Made by a program: the position numbers and the translations under genes. From Candidimonas nitroreducens (lineage in GTDB: Bacteria; Pseudomonadota; Gammaproteobacteria; Burkholderiales; Burkholderiaceae_B), in NCBI RefSeq assembly GCF_002209565.1, contig NZ_NJIH01000002.1, positions 124,001 to 188,000 of the forward strand: 64,000 bases of DNA, given 5' to 3'. The first letter of the stretch is position 1; each line of letters begins with the position of its first letter. Below are positions 8,718 through 17,333 of this stretch, in pieces. The notes below the pieces were generated by a model. The model had not been told where the DNA came from. It saw only the letters and a program-made list of their open reading frames with translations, and searched no databases.

Positions 8718-8753
8718 CCTCAACCGGCCAGAGACAGACATTTCCTCACACCC

Positions 8754-9404
8754 CTAATCCAGAGAACTTTCGAGGTTCCATGAGACTCCTGGTGCACCGA
8801 CGCCTCGTTGCTCCTGCCTCTTCTTCACTATGGCTTTCCTGTGTCCAGCGCCAACGAGAAGCACTCCACGAGAGAGTGCGCAGCGGATGCAATAGCCATT
8901 GATGTTCTCCAGTATCCCCGTCTCGCGATGGTCATTTGTCTCGCACCATAGAGCGTAAATCTGCCGCAATCCGGCGTCGCCGATCCATTCAACGGTTGCA
9001 CGCACCTCGTCGTAGATGGCTGCCCATGCTTGGGCGCAGCGATCGCTATTAAGGTACGGAAAACCGTGATCTCGCGTGTCGAGGCTATTCTGGTCCACCA
9101 GGCGGCGGTATACAGAGCTCGTCCTTTCGACCTTTTTGAACATCTCCTCAGATTTTCTGAAGAACTCGTCGCTTGGTTTTTCCAAGTCCACAGGTACAAC
9201 GTCAACTGGACAGCGCTTGCGATAGAGGGCAACGGCAGCAGACTCGAGATTGCCGTGAGAGCCATCGAGATAGTCAGCAAGATTGGCAGTGGGAATTTCA
9301 GCAAAGATGACGTCAGGCCGAAGACGTTCAAGAATCGTCCGCAATTCCGCCAAGTTGGCGCGTCCACTTTCGGCGTGGACAGTTCCGATCAGCGATATAT
9401 GCAT
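8754..9404 (-). CDS. TraB/Tiki-like protein (putative cargo)
   Basis: A 216-residue protein. It begins MHISLIGTVHAESGR, continues with LRTILERLRPDVIFAEIP, and near the C-terminus has ENINGYC and GVLLVGAGHRKAI. The GTVH...RPDVIFAEIP...GAGH arrangement resembles the TraB/PrgY/GumN (Tiki) fold, where these histidines and glutamates are conserved; the match is by eye and remote. No signal peptide or membrane helix is seen, and no Shine-Dalgarno is obvious. It is the only minus-strand gene inside the transfer block, and the 8.7-9.8 kb stretch is visibly more AT-rich than its neighbours. Function is unknown; a defence or entry-exclusion role is speculation. Confidence 0.6.
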   Translation of the reverse strand: MHISLIGTVHAESGRANLAELRTILERLRPDVIFAEIPTANLADYLDGSHGNLESAAVALYRKRCPVDVVPVDLEKPSDEFFRKSEEMFKKVERTSSVYRRLVDQNSLDTRDHGFPYLNSDRCAQAWAAIYDEVRATVEWIGDAGLRQIYALWCETNDHRETGILENINGYCIRCALSRGVLLVGAGHRKAIVKKRQEQRGVGAPGVSWNLESSLD

Positions 9405-9480
9405 CAGATTTAGGCCCGGGAGGCAGACTTAGTGGCGCTTGAAAGCATTATGGCCGGAACGGTCCGCTTCGGGTCGATTC

Positions 9481-9628
9481 TGTTGAAAAACTCGGTCCAG
9501 CGCTCACGCTTGCCTCTACTCGAAATTTGACCTTTCAGATTAGCTCAGGATCAACGATCGCGACCTCGGCAATGGTTGAAGTACCCCTGCAAACAGCCCC
9601 GCGGTGCTGATCATCGAGTTTTTCAACA
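9481..9628. repeat. 14-bp perfect inverted repeat bounding 148 bp
   Basis: TGTTGAAAAACTCG at 9481-9494 is matched by its exact complement CGAGTTTTTCAACA at 9615-9628. The enclosed 120 bp contain no open reading frame of note. The arrangement looks like a small non-autonomous element or the scar of an insertion sequence, and it sits between the cargo gene and the relaxase. The remainder of 9405-9760 shows only the leader of the relaxase gene. Confidence 0.5.
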
Positions 9629-9760
9629 AAACCGGTCATTAGAAGCCATCCACAGATCCTGTGAATTAATCTGTACAGTCCCCTTATCAGCGACCCCTAT
9701 AGCCAGTATTGGCATGCTGCCTACTGGCCTTTTTTACCACCCCCACATCCCGGAGCACCC

Positions 9761-12670
9761 ATGATCTCGCACAGCCAGATCTATAGGGCCCGTGCGGCCC
9801 TCGCCACCCACTATTACGCCGACCAAGCCGACGACTATTACAGCCGAGATGGTGGCGCCGCGACCTGGCAAGGAGACGGTGCTAGACGCCTGGGCGCGGT
9901 CGGCGAAATCGATCCGGCCCGATTCAAAGCCATGCTACAGGGTGATTTTGGCCATGACATCACGGCCAGCCAATCGGTGCGCAAGGATGCCAAAGCCCGC
10001 GCGGCACTGGATCTGACCTTTGGTGCGCCCAAAAGCATTACCCTACAGGCCCTGATCGGTGGCGACTCACGCCTGGTCCAGGCCAACGACGATGCCGTGG
10101 CCATCGCGCTTACCTATGTTGAACAGCACCTGGCCATGGGCCGGCGCAAGGAAGGCGGCAAATCGCGGGTGGAACATACGGGCAATCTCATCATCGCCAA
10201 GTTTCGCCATGAAACCGCCCGACCCACGGAAGACGCTGCACCGGATCCGCATCTGCATGTACACGCATTACTGATGAATCTGACCCAGCGGACAGACGGC
10301 AGTTGGGTAGCTCTGTCCAACGAGCAGATTTTTCAGTTGTTGCGGGTGACCGATTCCATCTACCAGGCGGCGCTGGAGCGCAATGTCCAGGCGTTGGGCT
10401 ACATCGTGCGCCATGAGAAGAACCATATCGAACTCGCTCACATCAGCCGAGAACAGATCGAATTCTTCAGCAAGCGCAGCGCTCGCATCACGGCGGAGCT
10501 GACCGCACGCGGCACCACCCGCAAGAAAGCCTCGCACGGCCTACGCCAAGGCATTACCCTCGCTCACAGGCAGAACAAGTCCCAGGACTTTAGCCGGGCA
10601 GAATTGCAGCAAGAATGGCGTGCAGCGGCTGCTGCCATCGGCATGCGGTTCGACCAAAGTTGCCTACAAGCAGTGGTTCAACCACAGCGTGACGCAGGGA
10701 AGCCGTCCGGCTTGGTAGCCCAGGCTTCTCTAGACTGGGCCATCCAGCACCTCGCCGAACGCGAATCCGTAATGCCACTGGCCGCTCTCCTACAAAGCGC
10801 CGTGCGCCATGCCGGCGGGCATGCGGATGTCTCAGCCATCCAGTCGGCCATTCGGGCTTGCGTACAAGCTGGGATGCTCATTCAGGAAGCGCCGCACTAT
10901 CGCAGCACCCAGGACATGAAGGCCGCGCCCATGACCCGCGACGGATGGGCGGCCGAAGTTGTGCGCCTGCGTGGGTTGTCGCACGAATCCGCACGACAAC
11001 TGGTGGATCAGGCGATAGCCGAAGGGCGTTTGCTCATGGAAAGCCCCCGCTATGCCACGCGCAAGGCCTATGAGGTGGAATCGCGCATCCTGGCCGCTGA
11101 ACAACAGGGTCGTGGGGCCTGGCAGGTTTCCATCACCAGCTCCGTGACGGAAGCCGGATTGGATTCCCGTCTGACCCCAGGCCAGCGCGAGGCCGTGATA
11201 CTCATTGCCAGCGACAGGGATCAAATCAGCGGCATCCAGGGTCTGGCCGGTACCGGCAAATCTTTTGCGCTACAAAATGCCCAGACTATCCTGAAGCAGC
11301 AGGGCCAGAAGCTGGTGGCACTAGCCCCCTATGGCGGCATGGTGAGGAATCTGCGCAAGGACGGCGTGCCCGCCAATACCGTGGCCTCGGTGCTTGCCGC
11401 GCGCAACAAGCGACCTTTCACCGGCCAACTAGGCCCACAGACCGTGGTGGTGATCGACGAGGCCGGGGTCGTACCCGTGCGCCAGATGAACAAGCTCCTG
11501 GCGCTCATCCAGCCCACCGGAGCGAAGGTGGTGCTACTGGGCGATACAGCCCAGACCAAAGCCATCGAGGCGGGCCGCTCCTTTGCCATGCTGCAGGAAC
11601 ACGGCATGAAGACCGTACTCATGGGAGACATCCAGCGGCAGCGGTATGAACGCCTGCGCCAAGCCGTGCAGTTGGCAGCCGGCGGCCAGGCCAGCCGATC
11701 CCTGCCGCTGCTGGACCAGGTTCTGACCGTCCCGGATCAGTTCAATGTCGATGAGCATGGCCATAAGGCCCGCGACAGCTCGGCGCGGTACCACGCTATC
11801 GCTCAGGCCTATGCGAAGCTGCCCGCCGACCAGCAGGCCAGTACCATCGTAGTCACTGGCACCAACGCCTCACGCCAGGCCATCAATGCTCGCATCCACA
11901 CCCTGTGCGGCCTGGAAGGCAAGGGCCGCCGCTGCCAACTACTGGCTCGTCACGACACCACGCGGGCCGAACGCAGCGTGGCCCGCTATTACACCGTGGG
12001 CGACATCGTCGTGCCCGAACGCGATTATCAGTGTGGCCTGAAACGCGGCGAACTATACCGTGTGGCCGGCATCCCTCGGCATGATCGGATCACCGTGGAG
12101 CCCATTCAATCAGGCCCTGCAGGCTCGTCAAGGCAGACACCCATCGAGATCATTCCCAGGGCCATGGGTAAGCTTTCGGTGTATCACTTGAATGAATCTG
12201 AGCTATCCGTGGGCGACCAGGTTCGTATGACCCGTAACGACGCCCAGCATGATCTGGTGAACGGCCAACTGGCCAAGGTGGTTGCCATCGAAGCCGCCAC
12301 CGTCACCATAGAGAGCGGTGGTCGGCAGATTACCCTGCCCACCGATCGGCCGCTGCACCTGGACTATGCCTACACCACCACAGCACACAGTGCCCAAGGC
12401 CTGACCTGCGACCGGGTGCTGTACAACGCTGAAAGCTTCAGCCGCACCACAGCCCAAGATACCTACTACGTCAGCATCTCGCGCGAGCGGCATGAAGTTG
12501 TGGTGTTCACGGATGATGCCAGCAAGCTGCCCGAGCGGGTGGATCGGCTCCGAGTCAAGGGGCTGGCGCATGACCTTGCCCAGGCTCAGGTCGAAAGCCC
12601 CGCCCTGCCCCCGCACGGGGTAGATGCAACTCTGGAACAAAAGACGGAAACTTCAATGGAAATCAGTTGA
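9761..12670 (+). CDS. traA: MobF-family relaxase/helicase (TrwC-like)
   Basis: A 969-residue two-domain conjugative relaxase. The N-terminal relaxase domain has paired tyrosines Y18/Y19 and Y26/Y27, the same positions as the catalytic Y18 and Y26 of R388 TrwC, and the metal-binding HLHVH at residues 164-168. The C-terminal half is a RecD-like 5'-3' helicase with Walker A GLAGTGKS at about 494-501, VVVIDEAGVVPVRQM (Walker B) and the late motif TTTAHSAQGLTCDRVL. It nicks oriT and pilots the strand through the channel. Length matches TrwC (966). The ATG at 9761 is required to give the catalytic Tyr spacing. No oriT was identified. Confidence 0.95.
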   Translation: MISHSQIYRARAALATHYYADQADDYYSRDGGAATWQGDGARRLGAVGEIDPARFKAMLQGDFGHDITASQSVRKDAKARAALDLTFGAPKSITLQALIGGDSRLVQANDDAVAIALTYVEQHLAMGRRKEGGKSRVEHTGNLIIAKFRHETARPTEDAAPDPHLHVHALLMNLTQRTDGSWVALSNEQIFQLLRVTDSIYQAALERNVQALGYIVRHEKNHIELAHISREQIEFFSKRSARITAELTARGTTRKKASHGLRQGITLAHRQNKSQDFSRAELQQEWRAAAAAIGMRFDQSCLQAVVQPQRDAGKPSGLVAQASLDWAIQHLAERESVMPLAALLQSAVRHAGGHADVSAIQSAIRACVQAGMLIQEAPHYRSTQDMKAAPMTRDGWAAEVVRLRGLSHESARQLVDQAIAEGRLLMESPRYATRKAYEVESRILAAEQQGRGAWQVSITSSVTEAGLDSRLTPGQREAVILIASDRDQISGIQGLAGTGKSFALQNAQTILKQQGQKLVALAPYGGMVRNLRKDGVPANTVASVLAARNKRPFTGQLGPQTVVVIDEAGVVPVRQMNKLLALIQPTGAKVVLLGDTAQTKAIEAGRSFAMLQEHGMKTVLMGDIQRQRYERLRQAVQLAAGGQASRSLPLLDQVLTVPDQFNVDEHGHKARDSSARYHAIAQAYAKLPADQQASTIVVTGTNASRQAINARIHTLCGLEGKGRRCQLLARHDTTRAERSVARYYTVGDIVVPERDYQCGLKRGELYRVAGIPRHDRITVEPIQSGPAGSSRQTPIEIIPRAMGKLSVYHLNESELSVGDQVRMTRNDAQHDLVNGQLAKVVAIEAATVTIESGGRQITLPTDRPLHLDYAYTTTAHSAQGLTCDRVLYNAESFSRTTAQDTYYVSISRERHEVVVFTDDASKLPERVDRLRVKGLAHDLAQAQVESPALPPHGVDATLEQKTETSMEIS

Positions 12671-12987
12671 CGCTCTTCTGCATTCAAACCGTCTGCCGGA
12701 TGCCCACTGGATGCCATCAAAATGCAGCCAACATGCCATTAGTCTGTCTCGAATCTGCTGCCACACCGTCTTGTCTGTGCATCCTGCATGTATCCGTGAC
12801 GTATCCGGAGTGTCTATGAAATGGAATTTCTTGCCCCACCCAGAATGTCTACGCGCCATTCGGCTACAGGTGTGGCCGCTATTCTTCCCACCGGATCAAG
12901 GGCCTGCGTAATTCTGTTGCTCTATTCGTCCTACATCGGAAGAATCAGCAATATCCCGTCAAACGCTTGATCCACAATGTCTTTCTT

Positions 12988-13242
12988 CACCCCGTCAGGG
13001 GTGCGTCATGTGTGTAGCTTTTAAGGCCACAAATGAGCAGACAGCGAATTTGGGGAATTGAAGGCTGCAGCATGGCCCGGTTAAGGGCCATGCAACGTCC
13101 CATTGTAGGGACCCAGGCAACGCCTGGGATCAATGCCACACTGTCGATTCATCGGCCTATTGGGCATGGCTTTGTCATGAAGAGATCGGTAGAAAACCCC
13201 ACTCAGATACCGAGTGGGGTTAAGAGCTGGCGATAGCCAGCT
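12988..13242. other. Hairpin-rich intergenic region
   Basis: Between the convergent relaxase and ParB-like genes (12671-13271) no credible gene is seen. Perfect inverted repeats occur at 12988-13003 (CACCCC/GGGGTG), 13071-13092 (CATGGCCC/GGGCCATG), 13112-13128 (CCCAGGC/GCCTGGG), 13195-13222 (10-bp stem) and 13225-13242 (AGCTGGC/GCCAGCT). At least one works as a terminator for the minus strand (separate entry). The rest could be terminators, a structured RNA or part of a transfer origin. Confidence 0.55.
13193..13222 (-). terminator. Rho-independent terminator of the ParB-like gene
   Basis: Read on the minus strand, AACCCCACTC and GAGTGGGGTT form a perfect 10-bp stem with a 7-base loop, followed by a short T run (TTTTCT). 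It lies about 50 bp after the ParB-like stop codon. Confidence 0.65.
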
Positions 13243-13271
13243 ATCAATCTTGGGGGCTTGCGTGATGCCAT

Positions 13272-15170
13272 TTATTCAGTTCGGATGTGCAGAATTTCTG
13301 GGAGCCAGCCACGCCCAACTAGTGCTTGCTGTGCGGCCAACACGGCTTCAGCCTTTTTCATCTTGGCAAGCGGCACGGCGGCTTCCTTGCTCACACCCTC
13401 AGCCACTACATCAATAATGCGACCCTTCGATACGTGTGACAGGTAGCTCTCGGCGCTAGGTTCCCACCAGCGGGCAGGATCGACATCGGCAATTGCGGCA
13501 AGCTCATCAAGCGCCGTTGATGCCGAATTTTCCTGATGCCGTATGCCCTGGACGCTGGAAGCAACCAGATAGGCCAACAGATCGAGCAGGGTTGCAGCGT
13601 CCTGGGCAAGCGCCCATTGCATCACATCGCCGGTGTCGCCATGTTCGCCCTTTGGCAACAGGTCTATCCAGTGTTGTTGAATTCGGGCTAGCTCCATGCC
13701 CGCCCTGCTTTGGGCAAAGTCGGGCGCGTTCTGTTCCAACGCCTCTTGCTGGATCGAAATCCCTATGCCAAAGCTCTCGCCACCGTAGTAGCCCCCAATC
13801 ATCATCTTGCGCACAAGTGATGCAACCAGTGCGGCCAAAGCAATCCCGGGTTTCGCAGCCAGCTCGGCAGCGACGATACCGACCTTATTTGCTGTCAACT
13901 GGCGCACTAGGCGTTCAGAGTGCATGGGCCGGGTTTTAGCTTGCGGAAGTGATACATGCGCACCTGCCCCGCCCGCTTCACCTTTGGACGCCTGGACCGC
14001 GCCCTGACGATGCTCGGGGCGAATCAAGCCACGGTGTATTTTCTCGATCCCATCAAAGCCAATAGTCACAATGGCCCCGGCCACTCCCATCATGTCAGAG
14101 GGCCATTGTTTGGCGGCGTCATGGATATTTTCGATGTGCGCGCCCAATTCGTCCGATTGCTGGTCTAAATCGAGCCACTCGGTGTCGTCGTCATCGTCGG
14201 CCACGGCATCCATTTTTTCGTGGATGGCGGCGCGCTGCACGGTCAGGTCATCCAGGCGGGATTGCTCCGCCTCGGTCAGGTGCCGAGCCTCGGGCCAGAC
14301 GCGCCCGAAACGGCTCAACAGCCCGTTATCCACATCAATGCACACATCAACCCAGGCCCAGCCCTCGGTCCGCACGGTTTGGGCGGCTGCGCCCAGCTTG
14401 TCCAGCGCCAGCGTTTCAATCAGGGTGCGATCCTGCACGTAGGTGCCGCGCCCATCGTCGGCCTGGGCGAATAAATCCTGATAGCAGCGCCCACCGGCTG
14501 CACGGTAGGCGTCCAGCCCGACAAAATGCACCACACCATCGGCGGCGGTCAACTCGTCGGCGGCCAGACGGTTGCGCACGATGTGTGCGTTGCGCCGTTC
14601 CCACTCGGACAGGCCCACCCATGCGTCGCGCTGGCGCTGCTGGTCATCGGTTATGGTAAAGGCCATCAAGACTTCAAGCGACATTTCACCGACGCGGTAG
14701 GCGTCGATCAGTTCCGAGGCCACACCGGCCAGCCGCATACGCCGCTTCACAACCAGGGGGCTGACGGCGAAACGCGCGGCCACGTCCTCAATGGACCTGC
14801 CCTGTTCAATCAGCGCAGCAAACGCCTCAAATTCATCGGCTGGGTGCATAGCCTCACGCTGGACGTTTTCGGTAATGGACGCTTCAAAGGCGCTGTTGCC
14901 CTCGACTAGCAGGGCATGAACCCGCTGCCCCTCGGGCCATCGCCCATCGGCCCTGAGCAATTCGATGGCCTGCAAGCGCCGGCCCCCGGCGACGACTTCA
15001 TACATGCCGCGCTTCTTCGCTTTGGCAACCACAAGATTTTGTAACAATCCCTGGGCGGCGATGGAGTCGGCCAACTCGGGCAAGGGTTGCTGGCCGGGTG
15101 TTTTACGCGCCTGGTAGCGTACCGACACAATCAGTTTGGCGGGATCCAGTTCGATGATGGTATTGGTCAT
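13272..15170 (-). CDS. Long ParB/Spo0J-family protein
   Basis: A 632-residue protein with an N-terminal ParB nuclease-like/CTPase domain (IELDPAKLIVSVRYQARKTPG, LADSIAAQGLLQNLVV, YEVVAGGRRLQAIELL, ITENVQREAMHPADEFEAF) and the central helix-turn-helix (SIEDVAARFAVSPLVVKRRM). The C-terminal ~400 residues have no motif that I recognise. It is about twice the length of a partition ParB, and no parA is adjacent, so a role as an ICE/plasmid accessory or anti-silencing factor is as likely as partition. GGAGTACCC precedes the ATG. It heads the 3' end of a minus-strand module with a 49-aa gene, DUF3560 and radC. Confidence 0.85.
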   Translation of the reverse strand: MTNTIIELDPAKLIVSVRYQARKTPGQQPLPELADSIAAQGLLQNLVVAKAKKRGMYEVVAGGRRLQAIELLRADGRWPEGQRVHALLVEGNSAFEASITENVQREAMHPADEFEAFAALIEQGRSIEDVAARFAVSPLVVKRRMRLAGVASELIDAYRVGEMSLEVLMAFTITDDQQRQRDAWVGLSEWERRNAHIVRNRLAADELTAADGVVHFVGLDAYRAAGGRCYQDLFAQADDGRGTYVQDRTLIETLALDKLGAAAQTVRTEGWAWVDVCIDVDNGLLSRFGRVWPEARHLTEAEQSRLDDLTVQRAAIHEKMDAVADDDDDTEWLDLDQQSDELGAHIENIHDAAKQWPSDMMGVAGAIVTIGFDGIEKIHRGLIRPEHRQGAVQASKGEAGGAGAHVSLPQAKTRPMHSERLVRQLTANKVGIVAAELAAKPGIALAALVASLVRKMMIGGYYGGESFGIGISIQQEALEQNAPDFAQSRAGMELARIQQHWIDLLPKGEHGDTGDVMQWALAQDAATLLDLLAYLVASSVQGIRHQENSASTALDELAAIADVDPARWWEPSAESYLSHVSKGRIIDVVAEGVSKEAAVPLAKMKKAEAVLAAQQALVGRGWLPEILHIRTE

Positions 15171-15195
15171 GATGGGTACTCCTATTTGCTCAGTA

Positions 15196-15345
15196 TCAGT
15201 GGATCAGAGTCGAGGCGGCGGGGCCATGCAGCAAGCGGGCAAGAATGCCTAATTCACGCACTGTCATGGCAGGCAAACGGCACGGCTTGCCCTGTTCGTC
15301 GCATTGGCGCATTTGCTGCGCAAGTTTGGTAAGATCGAGGGACAT
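15196..15345 (-). CDS. small hypothetical protein (49 aa)
   Basis: ATG at 15345 is preceded by GGAGTAATAGAA, the same GGAGTA signal found before both flanking genes, which argues that it is translated. The protein starts MSLDLTKLAQQMRQCDEQG and ends in LHGPAASTLIH; it contains two cysteines and is largely helical. It is not similar to anything I recognise. It sits between DUF3560 and the ParB-like gene in the same orientation, 25 bp before the latter. Confidence 0.6.
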   Translation of the reverse strand: MSLDLTKLAQQMRQCDEQGKPCRLPAMTVRELGILARLLHGPAASTLIH

Positions 15346-15381
15346 TTCTATTACTCCGTTCATGTGGTGAGTAGGGATGTA

Positions 15382-15417
15382 CCCCCCCGCCTAGGTTGCA
15401 CTAGGCTGGGGGTTTTT
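15382..15417 (+). terminator. Terminator-like hairpin, T run on the plus strand
   Basis: A C run plus GCCTAG, loop GTTGCA, then CTAGGC and GGGGG, followed by TTTTT. The T run is on the plus strand although all surrounding genes are on the minus strand; on the minus strand the stem is followed by TACATCCC and would terminate poorly. It overlaps the DUF3560 stop codon. Confidence 0.5.
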
Positions 15418-16219
15418 ATGCCTGTTCGACGGCGTCCAGTACGCAGATGACTCGCCGCGCTGCCCATTGGGCGTTTCCGGTTAATTGGCGCACCCATGCG
15501 CCGCGTCTCGGGCTCCAGCGAAAGCCGTTTTTCTTGAGCGTGTCGCGCGTGTCCTTGGCAGGTTTGCCGTCAAATAGGAACATGGCGCGGTTTTCCTCGG
15601 GGTCTTCGCGGTAGGTGTAGCCATCGCCTGCTTTTTCAGTCGTGGTGCGCTCTGCGATGCGTTCCAATTCTTTGATTCGGGCGACAATTCGGCGGATGTT
15701 GGCGTTGTTGTTGCTCAGTTGGTAAGAAGCAAAGCCTATGCGGCCTGCAAAGTCAGGCTTCACGAGTTCGCGGGCCGTGTCCTCGGTCACGCCATCGAGC
15801 TCGGCCAGCGCGGCGATCTGGGCAGCCTCATCGTCCTTGTGGCGGCGGATACTGGCATTGGCCTTTTTCATAAGGTCCTGGCGAGCCCGCAAGGCGACAA
15901 GCTGGGTGCGAAGTTTCGCGATGGCTTGCGGGTCGTCGCTTGAAATTCCACCCGTGCCCACCGTCGCGGCCTTCTGCGCGTAGTAATCGGCCTTGTTCCC
16001 CAGTTCGTATGCCTTGCCATAGGTGTGATGAATCCGCTTCCGATAATTGCGGTCTCGGTTTTCGCTGTGGTGTCCGATCAAGATTGGTTGGCCGAAGGGG
16101 ATAGCCGCAGCCATCTGCTCGGCACGCGCATGCGTCGATTGCGCGGCGCTACGGGCCTGTTCGGCACTAGCTTCATAACGGGCCTTGCGTGCGGCTTGCT
16201 TCCGTTCGTAGTGGTTCAT
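15416..16219 (-). CDS. DUF3560 domain protein
   Basis: The protein has 267 residues from the ATG at 16219, chosen because GGAGTACATACC lies directly before it; an upstream ATG adds six residues without a ribosome site. It starts NHYERKQAARKARYEASAEQ, followed by GQPILIGHHSENRDRNYRKRI and the C-terminal KDTRDTLKKNGFRWSPRRGAWVRQLT. These blocks are characteristic of DUF3560 proteins of plasmids and ICEs. The biochemical function is unknown. The central region is a charged coiled-coil-like helix. It follows radC in a minus-strand module. Confidence 0.85.
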   Translation of the reverse strand: MNHYERKQAARKARYEASAEQARSAAQSTHARAEQMAAAIPFGQPILIGHHSENRDRNYRKRIHHTYGKAYELGNKADYYAQKAATVGTGGISSDDPQAIAKLRTQLVALRARQDLMKKANASIRRHKDDEAAQIAALAELDGVTEDTARELVKPDFAGRIGFASYQLSNNNANIRRIVARIKELERIAERTTTEKAGDGYTYREDPEENRAMFLFDGKPAKDTRDTLKKNGFRWSPRRGAWVRQLTGNAQWAARRVICVLDAVEQA

Positions 16220-16284
16220 GGTATGTACTCCGCTCATGGGGTTGATTAATACCGGGCGTCTTACGCCGCCCGGCGCATGGGGTC

Positions 16285-16818
16285 TTATATCTGGCCGCGT
16301 TCGGCAAGCGATACGCTGGCCTGTCCGGTAACAACGATGTGATCGAGCAAGCGCACATCAACCAAGGCAAGGGCTTGCTTGAGGTGACGCGTCAGCGAAA
16401 TATCGGCCCCGCTGGGCTCGGCCAAGCCTGACGGATGGTTATGCGACAGAATCAGTGCGCCGGCATTCAACCGAAGGGCCGTTTTCACGATTTCGCGCGG
16501 ATATACGCTTGCTTGCGACAGCGTGCCGTGTGCGTGTTCGATGTAGCCGACCACCTTCAATTGAGTGTTCAGATACACGACTGCCGCGCATTCATGGCCC
16601 AGGCCGCAAAGTTTGGCCTGAAAAAATGCTTTCACTCGTCCCGGTATATCGAGTAGCCCTCCATCAGGAATCAGGCTTTCGGCGGCAACGCGTGCGGCGG
16701 CGAGTACCTGCGAATCATTCGCCACGCAGTAGCGCCCTTTCGGGCTGCGCACATACAGGGTTTGCGCGTCGCTCATGTCGTCGTACCCGAGGGCCTGAAC
16801 GCTGTTTTCTGGTTGCAT
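16285..16818 (-). CDS. radC: RadC-family JAB-domain protein
   Basis: The 177-residue protein starts at ATG 16818 with GGAGCGACAGCG before it. The JAB/MPN metal-binding motif is intact: E in GYIEHAHG context, HNHPSG (SHNHPSGLAEPSGADISLT) and the downstream Asp. It lacks the N-terminal helix-hairpin-helix domain of chromosomal RadC, which is common for mobile-element copies. Despite the name, a DNA-repair role is not established for the family. First gene of the module radC-DUF3560-49 aa-ParB. The 515 bp upstream (16819-17333) hold no gene apart from structured sequence. Confidence 0.88.
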   Translation of the reverse strand: MQPENSVQALGYDDMSDAQTLYVRSPKGRYCVANDSQVLAAARVAAESLIPDGGLLDIPGRVKAFFQAKLCGLGHECAAVVYLNTQLKVVGYIEHAHGTLSQASVYPREIVKTALRLNAGALILSHNHPSGLAEPSGADISLTRHLKQALALVDVRLLDHIVVTGQASVSLAERGQI

Positions 16819-17154
16819 CGCTGTCGCTCCTGAAAAAGGTTTCCACTGCCACCGAGCCTGAAGATTTCTAGCCCGGCCGTGATGACTGGAATTGCTGGAT
16901 CTTGTCTTCGCGGTTGTTTGCCGCCGATCCTGTGAGTTCCTGAGCCCGTGCCGATCTGGACCATGCAGCGACAAGTGCAGCGGGACCGTGGAATAAATAG
17001 GGAGCGCAGCGACCGGTTTATGCCGCGAAAGCCCGCGCAGCGCAGGAGCGAAGTGGTACACGTCGGCGGTTTAGGGCGCAGGGACTTACGGGATTGGTGG
17101 CATGCGTTGACCTGGCCAGCGAGTCGGCTGTCATGCTGCGCGGCGAGCGCCAAC

Positions 17155-17304
17155 AGACGCGCCCGCAGCGCGTCTCTAACGTTGAATGGGTTTGAATGAC
17201 GGTGCCAGTCGGCACCGTCCGAAAGGGATTGAAGCCCGCAAGGGGCAAGACTCGAAACGAGGCTTGATGCTCCGCACGAAAGCCTGTCCCCGGCCTAGCC
17301 GGGG
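17155..17304. other. Structured noncoding region, candidate RNA or cis element
   Basis: Perfect stems occur at 17155-17175 (AGACGCG/CGCGTCT), 17198-17219 (GACGGTGCC/GGCACCGTC, loop AGTC), 17251-17261 (CTCG-AAA-CGAG) and 17288-17304 (CCCCGGC-CTA-GCCGGGG). AAGCC at 17232 could pair with GGCTT at 17261, enclosing the CTCG hairpin. The region lies between the 84-aa gene and radC. The short block GGGATTGAAGCCC resembles conserved noncoding sequence that I recall from proteobacterial ICEs (memory, unverified). Confidence 0.45.
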
Positions 17305-17333
17305 TGAGCCAGAATGATGAGAAAGGCGCTAAA

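Noticed and set aside
12624..12911. Plus-strand 95-codon frame after the relaxase
   Set aside because: Overlaps the relaxase end, no ribosome site, and composition looks noncoding.
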